Source: Amyelois transitella
Lineage: Eukaryota; Arthropoda; Insecta; Lepidoptera; Pyralidae
Assembly: GCF_032362555.1 (NCBI RefSeq)
Contig: NC_083516.1
Span: 3,063,001-3,127,000 of the forward strand
Direction: 5' to 3'
Length of the DNA: 64,000 nucleotides
Shown here: one piece after another, positions 47,601 to 57,105 of the stretch
How the letters are laid out: the number at the start of each line of letters is the position of its first letter
Position numbering within the stretch: the first letter of the stretch is position 1
Position numbers and translations under genes: made by a program
Notes under the pieces: generated by a model
What the model saw: only the letters and a program-made list of their open reading frames with translations
What the model was told of the DNA's origin: nothing
The model's database searches: none

Positions 47601-50600
47601 ACCTCACCGCGCTCAGGAGGTAGCTCTCATGTGTATCTAGCTGATATCCTCACTCTACACTCGATACTGGCGAAGTGGCCGACCACCTGCGGCTGCCCCA
47701 CCTGCTGTGCCGCCGCAACGCCTGGGACGCCGCCGAGCGGCAGAACAAGCAGGCCGACCTCACCGCGCTCAGGAGGTAGCTCTCATGTGTATCTAGCTGA
47801 TATCCTCACTCTACACTCGATACTGGCGAAGTGGCCGACCACCTGCGGCTGCCCCACCTGCTGTGCCGCCGCAACGCCTGGGACGCCGCCGAGCGGCAGA
47901 ACAAGCAGGCCGACCTCACCGCGCTCAGGAGGTAGCTCTCATGTGTATCTAGCTGATATCCTCACTCTACACTCGATACTGGCGAAGTGGCCGACCACCT
48001 GCGGCTGCCCCACCTGCTGTGCCGCCGCAACGCCTGGGACGCCGCCGAGCGGCAGAACAAGCAGGCCGACCTCACCGCGCTCAGGAGGTAGCTCTCATGT
48101 GTATCTAGCTGATATCCTCACTCTACACTCGATACTGGCGAAGTGGCCGACCACCTGCGGCTGCCCCACCTGCAGTGCCGCCGCAACGCCTGGGACGCCG
48201 CCGAGCGGCAGAACAAGCAGGCCGACCTCACCGCGCTCAGGAGGTAGCTCTCATGTGTATCTAGCTGATATCCTCACTCTACACTCGATACTGGCGAAGT
48301 GGCCGACCACCTGCGGCTGCCCCACCTGCTGTGCCGCCGCAACGCCTGGGACGCCGCCGAGCGGCAGAACAAGCAGGCCGACCTCACCGCGCTCAGGAGG
48401 TAGCTCTCATGTGTATCTAGCTGATATCCTCACTCTACACTCGATACTGGCGAAGTGGCCGACCACCTGCGGCTGCCCCACCTGCTGTGCCGCCGCAACG
48501 CCTGGGACGCCGCCGAGCGGCAGAACAAGCAGGCCGACCTCACCGCGCTCAGGAGGTAGCTCTCATGTGTATCTAGCTGATATCCTCACTCTACACTCGA
48601 TACTGGCGAAGTGGCCGACCACCTGCGGCTGCCCCACCTGCTGTGCCGCCGCAACGCCTGGGACGCCGCCGAGCGGCAGAACAAGCAGGCCGACCTCACC
48701 GCGCTCAGGAGGTAGCTCTCATGTGTATCTAGCTGATATCCTCACTCTACACTCGATACTGGCGAAGTGGCCGACCACCTGCGGCTGCCCCACCTGCTGT
48801 GCCGCCGCAACGCCTGGGACGCCGCCGAGCGGCAGAACAAGCAGGCCGACCTCACCGCGCTCAGGAGGTAGCTCTCATGTGTATCTAGCTGATATCCCCA
48901 CTCCGAATCTCTACTTATAGGCAATGAGCGGGCAAATATCTCTTAAATGATATATATTAGCAAAGTTTTTATATTTGTTAAGCTCTTATCTGTGAATGTA
49001 GAATGTATATTTTTAATTAAAATATTTTTTTTTTCTGCAGGTTTATACTCCGCAAGAAACCGCACGTGATCGTTATAGGCGGCGAGTCGCGCGAGGCTCT
49101 GAACGTTAAAGCGGACGTGTCGGAGTGTGTTCAACAACTGGTAGAAGACGAGCAGTTCCCGAGAATACCGATTGAGATCGCCGACAACCATATCAGTAAA
49201 ATATATAGCAACAGCATCCGAGGCAGGGTGAGTTGATGTTTAATATCTAAGCCACTACGATTTTCGATAGTTCCCCTGGATTCCATTGAGATGCCATCGT
49301 CAGATTCTGATTTCGTAGTCATGGTTTGAATTCCACCATTCTTTGAAATATCTCATTTCCAACAAACAAAGAATCATCAAAACCGGTTCATAAACGGCTA
49401 AGTTTTGCGCGAACATGCATAAGCCTATGATTGATAATTGAGAAACGTCTTTTGAAGTCGAAAAGTGGACTTGTCGGAATGTGTACAAAAAATTGGTGGA
49501 TGACGAGCAGTTCTATAGATTTCCAAGAGAGATCGCTGACAAACATCAATATTATATAGCAACATTAAGGTAGGGTGAGTTAAATTATCAACAATTTGGA
49601 ATCGTAGGTCACAAATAAAAAGGCCTCAAAAGATGTTACGCCTGGGGAACTACGGTGCCGACCGTATTATGTCGGAGCTTGTATAATGCCAAACAATAGA
49701 AATTTTGCCTTCACGATTTAGGATTTTCGCTATTGGCTTGTGGCGTAGTGGTGGATTCAGTAATAAAATTGACTTGATGTTTCATTTTAAAATTGATTTG
49801 ATGTCTCATTTTGAAAAGCCGGCTGATGATGACGACTTTGTGGATGTGGGCATTGTATTTAGTTAGAGTCATTGTGCAATAGCTGTAAAATATCCAAATT
49901 CATAAATCCTTTATTCTCATCACGACTATCGTTAGTAAATACCGTAAAAGTCCGATTGTTCCGCCATGTCTAGCGAATGTAATACTTTGGTTGCTAAATG
50001 TATGTTTTTACTTTTATTTACAGAATGACTTCAGAGAATACCCGGACATCCTCCGCCAGGCGATCTGCCAGGGCCGGTTACTACAGGACCCTCTTATGGA
50101 AATCTCACAACTCTGCGGCCCTGACGAAGAAATATTATGCTTCAGATACCACCCGCTCCAAGACCAGATAGCCAAAGAAGATCTCCTTGAAGGCATCGAG
50201 CTGGAATTCGTCAACAGAATCAACGAAGTCGGTGTAGACATGAACGAAGCTATACTAACAGGACGCGGAACAGAGTTACTGCAATTCGTCTGCGGCTTGG
50301 GACCTCGCAAAGCTCAAGCGCTGATAAAACTCTTCAAACAGACCAATCAGAAACTCGAGAACCGAACGCAGCTGGTGACTGTCTGCCATATGGGGCCGAA
50401 AGTCTTCATCAACTGCTCAGGGTTTATTAAGATCGACACGAGCAGCCTAGGAGATAGTACAGAAGCGTACATTGAAGTTCTAGACGGTTCCAGAGTCCAC
50501 CCTGAGACATATGAATGGGCGAGGAAGATGGCCGTTGACGCGTTAGAGTATGAAGACGAAGACGCGAATCCGGCCGGCGCCGTCGAAGAGATCCTTGAAG

Positions 50601-53600
50601 CGCCAGAGAGATTAAAAGACTTAGATTTGGACGCTTTCGCTGAAGAATTAGAGCGACAAGGCTTCGGAAATAAATGTATAACGCTGTACGATATTAGAGC
50701 TGAATTGAACTCTAGGTATAAAGACCTAAGGGTGCCTTATCGCTCGCCTACTCATGAAGAGATGTTTGATATTCTAACCAAAGAATCGCCTGAGACGTTC
50801 TACGTTGGCAAGATGGTGCTGGCTACGGTGGTGGGGATCACACACAGGAAGCCGCAGAAGGAGATGCTGGACCAGGCCAATCCTGTGAGGAATGACGAGA
50901 CCGGGCTGTGGGAGTGTCCTTTCTGTCATAAGAATGATTTCCCTGAGTTGTCAGAGGTGAGTTTAAATACTAGTTTTCCTTAAACTAGTCTCAATTAGGA
51001 AACAACACATTTTTTTAACGAATATTTTCTATAATGCTCGATAATAATACTGAAATTGCAGGCACATTTTGCACTTACATATAATTACTTCTTCATCTTT
51101 TAAGGTGTCTGTCTTTAATGAGAAAAACGCTATTTATTTAGGTTTTCCTAAGGCAGTGAAGAATACTTGTCTTATTTGACCCATGAATTTTGTACCCTAA
51201 AATAAAGTTAATATTATATAAAAAAAACCATAGCAGAACCACATTTGAGATCCCATGCTTTAACAATATATTCCTACACAGGTATGGAATCACTTCGACG
51301 CCGGCGCGTGCCCGGGGCAGGCGACCGGGGTTCGAATCCGGCTGGACAACGGCCTGTCCGGGTACATCCACATCAAGAACCTCTCCGACCGACACGTCGC
51401 GGACCCCACGGAGCGCGTGCGCATCGGCCAGACTGTTCACTGCAGGATACTGAAGATAGATGTGGAAAGATTCTCAGTAGATTGTTCGTCGAAATCCTCA
51501 GATTTGCTGGATAAAAATAAAGAGTGGAGGTAAGTTTATTTTTAGTTGACACTGTTTAAAAAAAGGCTGTACATCACGCGTAGGAATGCAGATACTGTCA
51601 TTTAACATTTCATTATCTCTGTGTCGCAAGGTTGTCGGTTAATAGTAATCTTAACGTTAATCCCAACTGAAATGCGAAAGTAAATATGATTGTTACCTCT
51701 TCACGCGTTAACTACATCAACAATCTCTTTAAAAATTTGCGTATATATAATTAAGAGTCTGGCGAACATAGGGTACTTTCTTTCCACTTAAAACTATAGT
51801 GCCGTGTGATTCCCGGCACCAATACAAAAAGAATAGGACCACTCCATCTCTTTCCCATGGATGTCGTAAAAAGCGACTAAGGGATAGGCTTACAAACTCG
51901 GGATTCTTTTCTAGGCGATGGGCTAGCAACCTGTCACTATTGGAATCTCAATTCTATCATTAAGCCAAATAGCTCAATGTGGCCATTCAGTCTTTTCAAG
52001 ACTGTTGGCTCTGTCTACCCCGCAAGGGATATAGACGTGACCATATACATACATACATACATAAAATCACGCCTCTTTCCCGGAGGGGTAGGCAGAGACT
52101 ACCTCTTTCCACTTGCCACGATCTCTGCATACTTCTTTCGCTTCGTCCACATTCATAACTCTCTTCATACAAGCTCGGCGGTTTCGGGTACTTTTGACCT
52201 GACCCTTTACCAGGACGTCCTTAATTTGATCAAGATACGTTCGTCTAGGTCTTCCCACTCCGACCTTTCCCTCCACACTCTCCTTGTATATCTGCTTAGT
52301 CAACCTGCTTTCATTCATCCTCTCCACATGACCGAACCATCTTAACATACCCTTTTCTATTCCTGTAACTACATCTTCTTTCACATCACAACATTCCCTT
52401 ATCACGCTGTTCCTTATCCTGTCACTCAATTTCACACCCATCATACTCCTTAACGCTCTCATTTCCACTGCATTTATTCTGCTTTCATGCTTCTTTTGCC
52501 ATACCCAACTTTCACTCCCATACATTAATGTCGGGACCAACACGCCCCTGTGCACAGCCAGTCGAGCCTTTTTGGATAGTTTCTGACTGCTCATAAAGGC
52601 ATGCAAAGCTCCATTCACCATGTTCCCCGCGTTCACTCTCCTTTCAATATCACTATCATACTTGCCATCTGATGTAAACTTTGATCCTAGATATACAAAC
52701 TCTTTCACTTGCTCCACTTTTTCTCCTCCAATCAAAATATTACATGCTGTCATTTCTTTCTCCATTTCAAAAACCAGTGTTTTAGTTTTACTTACGTTCA
52801 CTTTCATTCCTTTCTCTTTTAAAGCTTCATGCATACAGTTTACCATCTCCTGTAACTCCTCCGCTGATGACGCCAGTATAACCTGATCGTCGGCATAGAG
52901 CAGACATTTGACGAGTAACTCATTCATCCTTAATCCACTTTTAGACTCTTTCAAATCTGTCAAGCAGCTATCCATAAATAGGTTGAACAGCCACGGTGAC
53001 GCAACACATCCTTGCCTAACGCCTTTCTCAATCTTAAACCACTCAGTGTGCGCTCCGTTTATCCTGACACAAGCACTCGAATCCTCATATAAGGATTTCA
53101 GTGCTCGTATTAAGAGACTGCTCACCCCATGCATAGAAAGTGCTGACCACAATTCATTCCTCTCAACTCTGTCATAGGCCTTTTCCAGATCTACGAATGT
53201 GCAATAGACTTTTTGACTCTTGGCCAAAAACTTTTCGGCTATGCACCGCAAGGAAAAGACCTGATCAGTACATCCCATTCCCTTTCGAAATCCCGCTTGA
53301 GCATCCCATATTTTGTCATCAGTTTCATTCCTGACTCTATTAATCAATACCTTAGCATACAATTTGCCGACGACGCTAAGCAGGCTTATACCACGATAAT
53401 TTTTGCAGTCCAGCTGTGACCCTTTTCCTTTGTAAAGTGGCACGATAACAGCCTTACACCAATCTTTTGGTACTCGGCCGCTTCTCCAACACAAATTGAA
53501 AAGGCAGTACAACTGACTAGCTACTACGCCTTTTCCTGCTTTAAGCATCTCGACCGACACTCTATCACACCCAGCAGCCTTTCCCGCTTTCATACTCTTA

Positions 53601-56600
53601 AGTGCTTCCACAATTTCGAACATTTCAATTTCGCCTTCCATCTCATTCTCTTTTTCTTCGCTATAGCAGAAATCTTTCTTATTTCCTTCCTTTTTTTCAA
53701 ATAAACTTTCAAAATAGTCCTTCCATATCTTTAGTACACATTCTTCTCCTTTCACAACGCTACCATCCTGGCATCTGATCCTAGTCAGCTCTCTGGTTAT
53801 AGTATTTCCTCGGGCTGACCTTACGGATTTCCAGAATACTTTCAGATTTGACTGAAAGTCTTCTGATAGCCTTTTATCAAAATCCTCTTTATACTCTTCT
53901 TTCTTTCTAATCACAGCTTTCTTAACCAAATCTTTCATTTTCTTATATTCCTTACGTGCTTCATTCACATCTTCATCTATAACCTCTTGCATTCTTAAGT
54001 TAGCTTTTGCTGCTAACAAATCCAGCCATGCTTTCTTCTTTAATCGCACAAGTTCTTGCACATCTTTACTCATCCACGCATTTTTGTGATTTTTTCCTTA
54101 CCTTCTTCTACTTACACCACACACTTCAACAGCTACTTTCACAATTCTTTCTTTAAATTCCTTCCATCCATCTTCAATATCGCTCATTTCCTCTAAATCT
54201 TCAAATTCATCCTTCAGTCTATTAATATACTTCTTACCTACATCCATATCTTGCAAATTTTCTACTTTTACTCTTTCCAAAGCGCTGGTTTGCTCCCTTA
54301 CCCTGTGCCGCCAGCGATTGAAGATACCCCTTATCCGGGATATCACCAGTAAATGGTCCGAGTCAATGCCAGCACCGCGATATGCACGGGTATCCAGCAC
54401 TTTGTTCTTCAATCTTTCATCTACAATCACAAAGTCTATCATACTTTTTAAAATACCTTCCACTCTTGTGTAGGTGTGGATCTCTTTATGTTGAAACATT
54501 GAGTTCGACACAAAAAGATCCCACTCTAGACAAATTTCTAATACACTTCTTCCATTATCATTCACCTTTTCGTCACCAAACGCACCAAGCACCTTCTCAT
54601 ATCCATCACGCTTTACACCCACCCATCCATTAAAATCACCTAACATAATAATCTTCTCATTTGGCTTGGTAACTTTCAATACTTCTCTTACACTATTCCA
54701 GAACTCCTCGTTTTCGCTTTTTGCTGATGTTGTACCCCTCGAACCCACATCCCAAGGTGCATAAACACCTAGAACGAAGATCCGAGTGATTCCAACTTTC
54801 AGCCTAATCCATAGAAGACGAGGGCTGACACACTCATACTCATTCACGCACTCAGCCATTCGTGCAGAAAGAATTAGACCGACCCCTTGACAGCCTCGGC
54901 TGGTACTGGAAATTCCAGACCAATACGCCGTGTAAGGGCCGTGCTGCGTCGCGTCGCATCCTTTCCGCTTCGTTTCATTCACGCACAACACATCCAAACG
55001 TCTTTCATCCATCATCTGGCATACTTCCTCAATCTTATCCTTCATTCCTCCTCTTACATTCATCGTCGCAAAGCGGCTTTCAGCAGACCGCATACCGCTC
55101 CCGCCGGGAACGAGACGTGATGGGGTGCGGACACCATCGCCGCCATTTAGGTGCTCTTTTAAAAAATTTGCATCCATGCGATTCCCACGAGACGCAAGGG
55201 AACAATTTTGTCCGCCCCAGCAGAGCCCCGCATGCCAGGGTAAGGCTAGCCATTACCTGGGGGTCGCCCAACCCCATGGCGGAAGTGGCACGCTCGAGAC
55301 TAGGCTCGCCCCTAGCCATGCATCCATCGGCCGTGACCATATATATGTACGTGACCATATGTATGTATGTAAAACTATAGTTCCCGTGAGATTTGCGAAA
55401 AACCTGTATTCTTTTGTAGGTGGCGCTAAATTCATGCGTATAGGTAGCTTTATTGGTGGCGCCAAATTCGCACGGGCAAAGGTGCTATTAAAAGCTAATA
55501 TGAAAAAAATTGTCTCTACACATGTATTAAAAGTCCTCTCTTTTCGCAGGCCACCAAAAGACCCGTACTACGACCAAGAATCCGAGGATAAGGACGTTCG
55601 GAAAGACGTCGAGGCCAAACAGACTAAGGAACGGATGCAATACGTGAAGCGGGTTATAGTTCATCCCGCCTTCCACAATATATCGTTTGCGGAGGCCGAG
55701 AAGTTGATGGAGAACATGGTGCAAGGAGAAGTTATTGTCCGGCCGAGCAGTAAGGTAAAAACATCTGATCTATATATCTATATATATATATAAAGATTTG
55801 CCAAAAATAAAGAATACCTCGCCATATTGAGGCTTAAAGATACCAGAAATATAATGTTCATTTTTGTTACAGGGTTCTGATCACCTGACCGTGACGTGGA
55901 AGGTGGCCGACGGAATCTGCCAACACATTGACGTTCGGGAAGAGGGGAAAGAGAATGCTTTCTCGTTAGGTAGGCTGTTTATGTATTTAAAAGAAACGCG
56001 GAGTTAACAGTCATGCACCAAAGTATAAGTTAGAATGAGAATCCATCAGAGTCAAATGTTCTCTGTGCTAGTTACAACATCCCCCACTTCACTAGAGCGG
56101 AGTCCGGGGTGCGTAGTGTTTTGTGAGTAAATATTTATATTTTGTTTTTCTTTCTCAGGTCGAAGTCTCTGGATACAGGGTTCGGAGTTCGAAGACTTGG
56201 ATGAAATCATCGCTCGTCACGTGACCCCGATGGCGGGACACGCCCGGGACCTGATCGCATATAAATATTACAAACCTTTAGGCGGCATGCGAGACAAGGC
56301 GGAGGAGTGGCTCAAGGAGGAGAAGGCGAAGAACCCTAACAAAATTCACTACGTCATATCCGCAGCGAAAAACCACCCCGGCAGGTTCCTGCTATCGTAC
56401 TTGCCTCGCAGTCGGTGCACCCACGAGTACGTCACAGTGATGCCGGACGGGTACAAATTCAGGCAGAGGATGTTCGACTCGCTCGGCGGGCTGCTCAAGT
56501 GGTTCAAGGAGCACTTCCGAGATCCGCCGCCCAGCGGCACGCCGGCGCAGAGGACGCCGGCCGCGCGCACGCCGCACGGGCTGTCGGCGCTGTACCACAC

Positions 56601-57105
56601 GCCGGCCGCGCACACGCCCGCCTTCCACACGCCCGCGCACACGCCCGCGCCCAACTACGTCAACACGCCCTACACGCCGTCCGCGCAGACGCCCTACATG
56701 ACGCCGTTCGCCAGCACGCCGCGCGCGCCCGACTTCCTGCCGCCGCGCCCCGCCGCGCGCGCCGCGCCCTACGCGGACCCCTCCGACTGGCAGAAGGCGG
56801 CCGAGGACTGGGTGCGGCACCGCTCCGTGCGCGACACGCCCTCCTCGGACATCTCCACCCCGCGGCACGCCGGCCGCACGCCCAGGGCCGACTCCAGGGC
56901 GACGCCGCGCCACGACTCGCGCTCGACGCCGCGCCACGAGCCGCGCTCCACGCCGCACCCCCCGCACCCCCCGCACACGCCGCGCACGCCGCACAGCTCG
57001 GGGCGGGCGTCCCGGGCGCACTCGGTGCGCTCCACCCCGCACACCAACACGTCCCCGCGGTCCATGTCCCTCGGAGACGCGACGCCGCTCTACGACGAGA
57101 ACTGA
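35634..57105 (+). CDS. Spt6: Transcription elongation factor SPT6
   Basis: Nuclear histone chaperone/elongation factor bound to RNA polymerase II. 24 exons: 35634-35672, 35787-35880, 36083-36282, 37148-37267, 37775-37935, 39349-39482, 39697-39812, 40205-40377, 40777-40930, 41609-41751, 42303-42437, 43020-43174, 43531-43652, 44199-44383, 44689-44854, 45082-45224, 45695-45789, 46191-46371, 49041-49227, 50024-50956, 51282-51529, 55550-55754, 55873-55969, 56159-57105; 1710 aa in phase. Residues 1-290 are acidic; then the HTH/core, a YqgF-like domain (~780-905), HhH ([15 protein letters not shown]), death-like domain, S1 (~1212-1290, [13 protein letters not shown]), tandem SH2 (~1310-1518, with VRPSSK and [11 protein letters not shown]), and a Thr-Pro-rich tail (1520-1710, many RTP/HTP). 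Start has a good context (AAAATGG). Intron 18 is a 156 bp satellite; intron 21 holds an RTE. Confidence 0.96.
36480..36620. repeat. Dispersed repeat with CCGACAATATTGTGTCGG stem
   Basis: SPT6 intron 3. The block GAACCGCGGCTCCGACAATA followed by TTGTGTCGGAGGTTGTAT recurs, diverged, at 49633-49690 in SPT6 intron 19 (GAACTACGGTGCCGACCGTA). The core is a short palindrome. Confidence 0.5.
37513..37640 (-). repeat. SINE-like repeat, family A fragment
   Basis: Diverged and deleted copy in SPT6 intron 4 (CATATAGTCACGTCCC, GACAGAGCCAACAGTCTTG, AATAGTGACAGGTTGCT). Confidence 0.65.
38076..39063. mobile_element. hAT-like MITE with TCTCGCGAGA ends
   Basis: Lies in SPT6 intron 5. The ends are inverted: the left starts TAGGGAATGCAATCTCG, the right on the opposite strand TAGGGAATGCAAATCTCG. 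Flanking octamers GCTAGTAA and GTTGGTAA agree at 6 of 8 positions, fitting a decayed 8 bp duplication. Each end carries two TCTCGCGAGA palindromes. The interior has a GGCT/GGTT simple repeat (38228-38275) and a 47 bp tandem repeat, but no transposase. Confidence 0.7.
38399..38574. repeat. 47 bp tandem repeat, about 3.7 copies
   Basis: Units start TAATTGGTATATTTTGTTAA and end TTTCTAATAGTCTGAC. The first three are almost identical and the last is partial and diverged. It is inside the MITE. Confidence 0.9.
40570..40690 (-). repeat. SINE-like repeat, family A fragment
   Basis: Fragment in SPT6 intron 8 (AGACAGAGTTAACAGTCTTG, ATGGCCATGTTCAGCTG, AATAGTGACAGGTTACAG). Confidence 0.6.
41261..41513 (+). 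repeat. SINE-like repeat, family A copy (full length)
   Basis: SPT6 intron 9, sense orientation: GTGCCGTGTTCCCGGCACCA at the 5' end, GGACCACTCCATCTC, GCGATGGGCTAGCAACCTG, ending CCGCAAGGGATAAAGACGTG and ACCATATG. Confidence 0.85.
43198..43460. repeat. Dispersed lepidopteran repeat in SPT6 intron 12
   Basis: Head ACTAGCTGTTGCCCGCGAAT, then a block with CCAAAACCGCATTTTAATCC-type text and a GGTTATATGCC segment. Diverged copy of the family seen at 18040-18252. Confidence 0.5.
43849..43881. repeat. Perfect 14 bp hairpin in SPT6 intron 13
   Basis: TCAAGGTAACCTAC, loop TGCAC, then GTAGGTTACCTTGA. The stem is uninterrupted. It does not resemble the ends of the other elements in the window. Confidence 0.9.
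45905..46150 (-). pseudogene. Remnant of a retrotransposon polyprotein C terminus
   Basis: The minus strand reads [20 protein letters not shown], the arrangement R-x(4)-WNSLPE seen near the C terminus of many insect non-LTR polyproteins. About 240 bp, in SPT6 intron 17. Family unknown. Confidence 0.5.
46265..48895 (+). repeat. 156 bp tandem array made of SPT6 exon 18 end plus splice donor (~17 units)
   Basis: The first unit begins inside genuine exon 18 (GGCGAAGTGGCCGACCACC at 46265). A unit is 107 bp of exon 3' end, the donor AGGAG/GTAGCT, and 49 bp of intron ending CTCGATACT. Units start every 156 bp (46265, 46421, 46577 ...), with donors at 46372, 46528 and so on to 48868. They are essentially identical; the only change I saw is T to A at 48174, creating CTGCAG. 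The last unit breaks off after ~48895. Because 156 is divisible by 3, another frame stays open for 845 codons. Confidence 0.97.
49450..49585 (+). pseudogene. Decayed duplicate of SPT6 exon 19
   Basis: Reads GACTTGTCGGAATGTGTACA, GATGACGAGCAGTTC, GAGATCGCTGACAAACATCA and TATATAGCAACA, then GGTAGGGTGAGTT. This is clearly a copy of exon 19 (49041-49227) plus its donor, with point changes and small indels that break the frame. No acceptor is evident. Confidence 0.85.
51800..52046 (+). repeat. SINE-like repeat, family A copy hosting an RTE insertion in its tail
   Basis: Sense-strand full copy in SPT6 intron 21, GCCGTGTGATTCCCGGCACC to AGACGTGACCATAT. The RTE starts right after its CGTGACCATAT end, and the SINE tail resumes at 55350. 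Confidence 0.85.
52067..54097 (-). pseudogene. RTE reverse transcriptase domain
   Basis: Reverse-transcriptase part of the element. Motif [12 protein letters not shown], motif [19 protein letters not shown] and motif [12 protein letters not shown] with its two catalytic Asp are intact. The C terminus has [18 protein letters not shown] and [15 protein letters not shown]. The frame is open from just after the TAA to 52067; an internal Met lies at 54073. It is listed as a pseudogene because the stop separates it from the endonuclease, although the catalytic residues are all present. Confidence 0.85.
54098..55177 (-). CDS. RTE endonuclease domain (APE-like), ends at premature stop
   Basis: About 359 codons. 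Exonuclease-endonuclease-phosphatase fold: [15 protein letters not shown] (Asn), [12 protein letters not shown] (catalytic Glu), [11 protein letters not shown] (Asp, Asn) and [13 protein letters not shown] (terminal Asp-His). Such proteins are often annotated in insects as craniofacial development protein 2-like, which is a misnomer for RTE endonucleases. The TAA at its end is followed eight codons later, in the same frame, by the RT Met. Confidence 0.85.
   Translation of the reverse strand: MDANFLKEHLNGGDGVRTPSRLVPGGSGMRSAESRFATMNVRGGMKDKIEEVCQMMDERRLDVLCVNETKRKGCDATQHGPYTAYWSGISSTSRGCQGVGLILSARMAECVNEYECVSPRLLWIRLKVGITRIFVLGVYAPWDVGSRGTTSAKSENEEFWNSVREVLKVTKPNEKIIMLGDFNGWVGVKRDGYEKVLGAFGDEKVNDNGRSVLEICLEWDLFVSNSMFQHKEIHTYTRVEGILKSMIDFVIVDERLKNKVLDTRAYRGAGIDSDHLLVISRIRGIFNRWRHRVREQTSALERVKVENLQDMDVGKKYINRLKDEFEDLEEMSDIEDGWKEFKERIVKVAVEVCGVSRRR

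Larger units (their letters stand above)
52036..55360 (-). mobile_element. Nearly intact RTE-type non-LTR retrotransposon
   Basis: The element spans ~52047-55349 on the minus strand, flanked by CGTGACCATAT at 52036-52046 and 55350-55360 (a further copy lies at 55332-55342). It encodes an APE-type endonuclease followed by reverse transcriptase in one frame (55177 to 52067), interrupted by a single TAA at 54098-54100. The 3' end carries a short ATGT tandem tail (plus strand CATA repeats, 52046-52062), typical of RTE elements. Length ~3.3 kb fits the clade. Confidence 0.9.

Noticed and set aside
46265-48895. CRISPR-like array
   Set aside because: Units are contiguous and identical with no variable spacers, they derive from an exon, and the genome is eukaryotic.
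46383-48920. 845-aa ORF as a real repetitive protein gene
   Set aside because: It is the wrong frame of an amplified SPT6 exon end; no promoter or separate transcript is suggested by the sequence.
51326-51345. tRNA gene (B-box-like GGTTCGAATCC)
   Set aside because: It lies inside SPT6 exon 21 coding for the S1 domain; no A box or cloverleaf surrounds it.
52620-53419. Plus-strand ORFs opposite the RTE reverse transcriptase
   Set aside because: Antisense shadows; the same set appears opposite the second RTE copy at 23335-24134.
55125-55793. 222-aa plus-strand ORF
   Set aside because: Chance fusion of antisense RTE 5' sequence, intron and genuine SPT6 exon 22; only 55550-55754 is coding.
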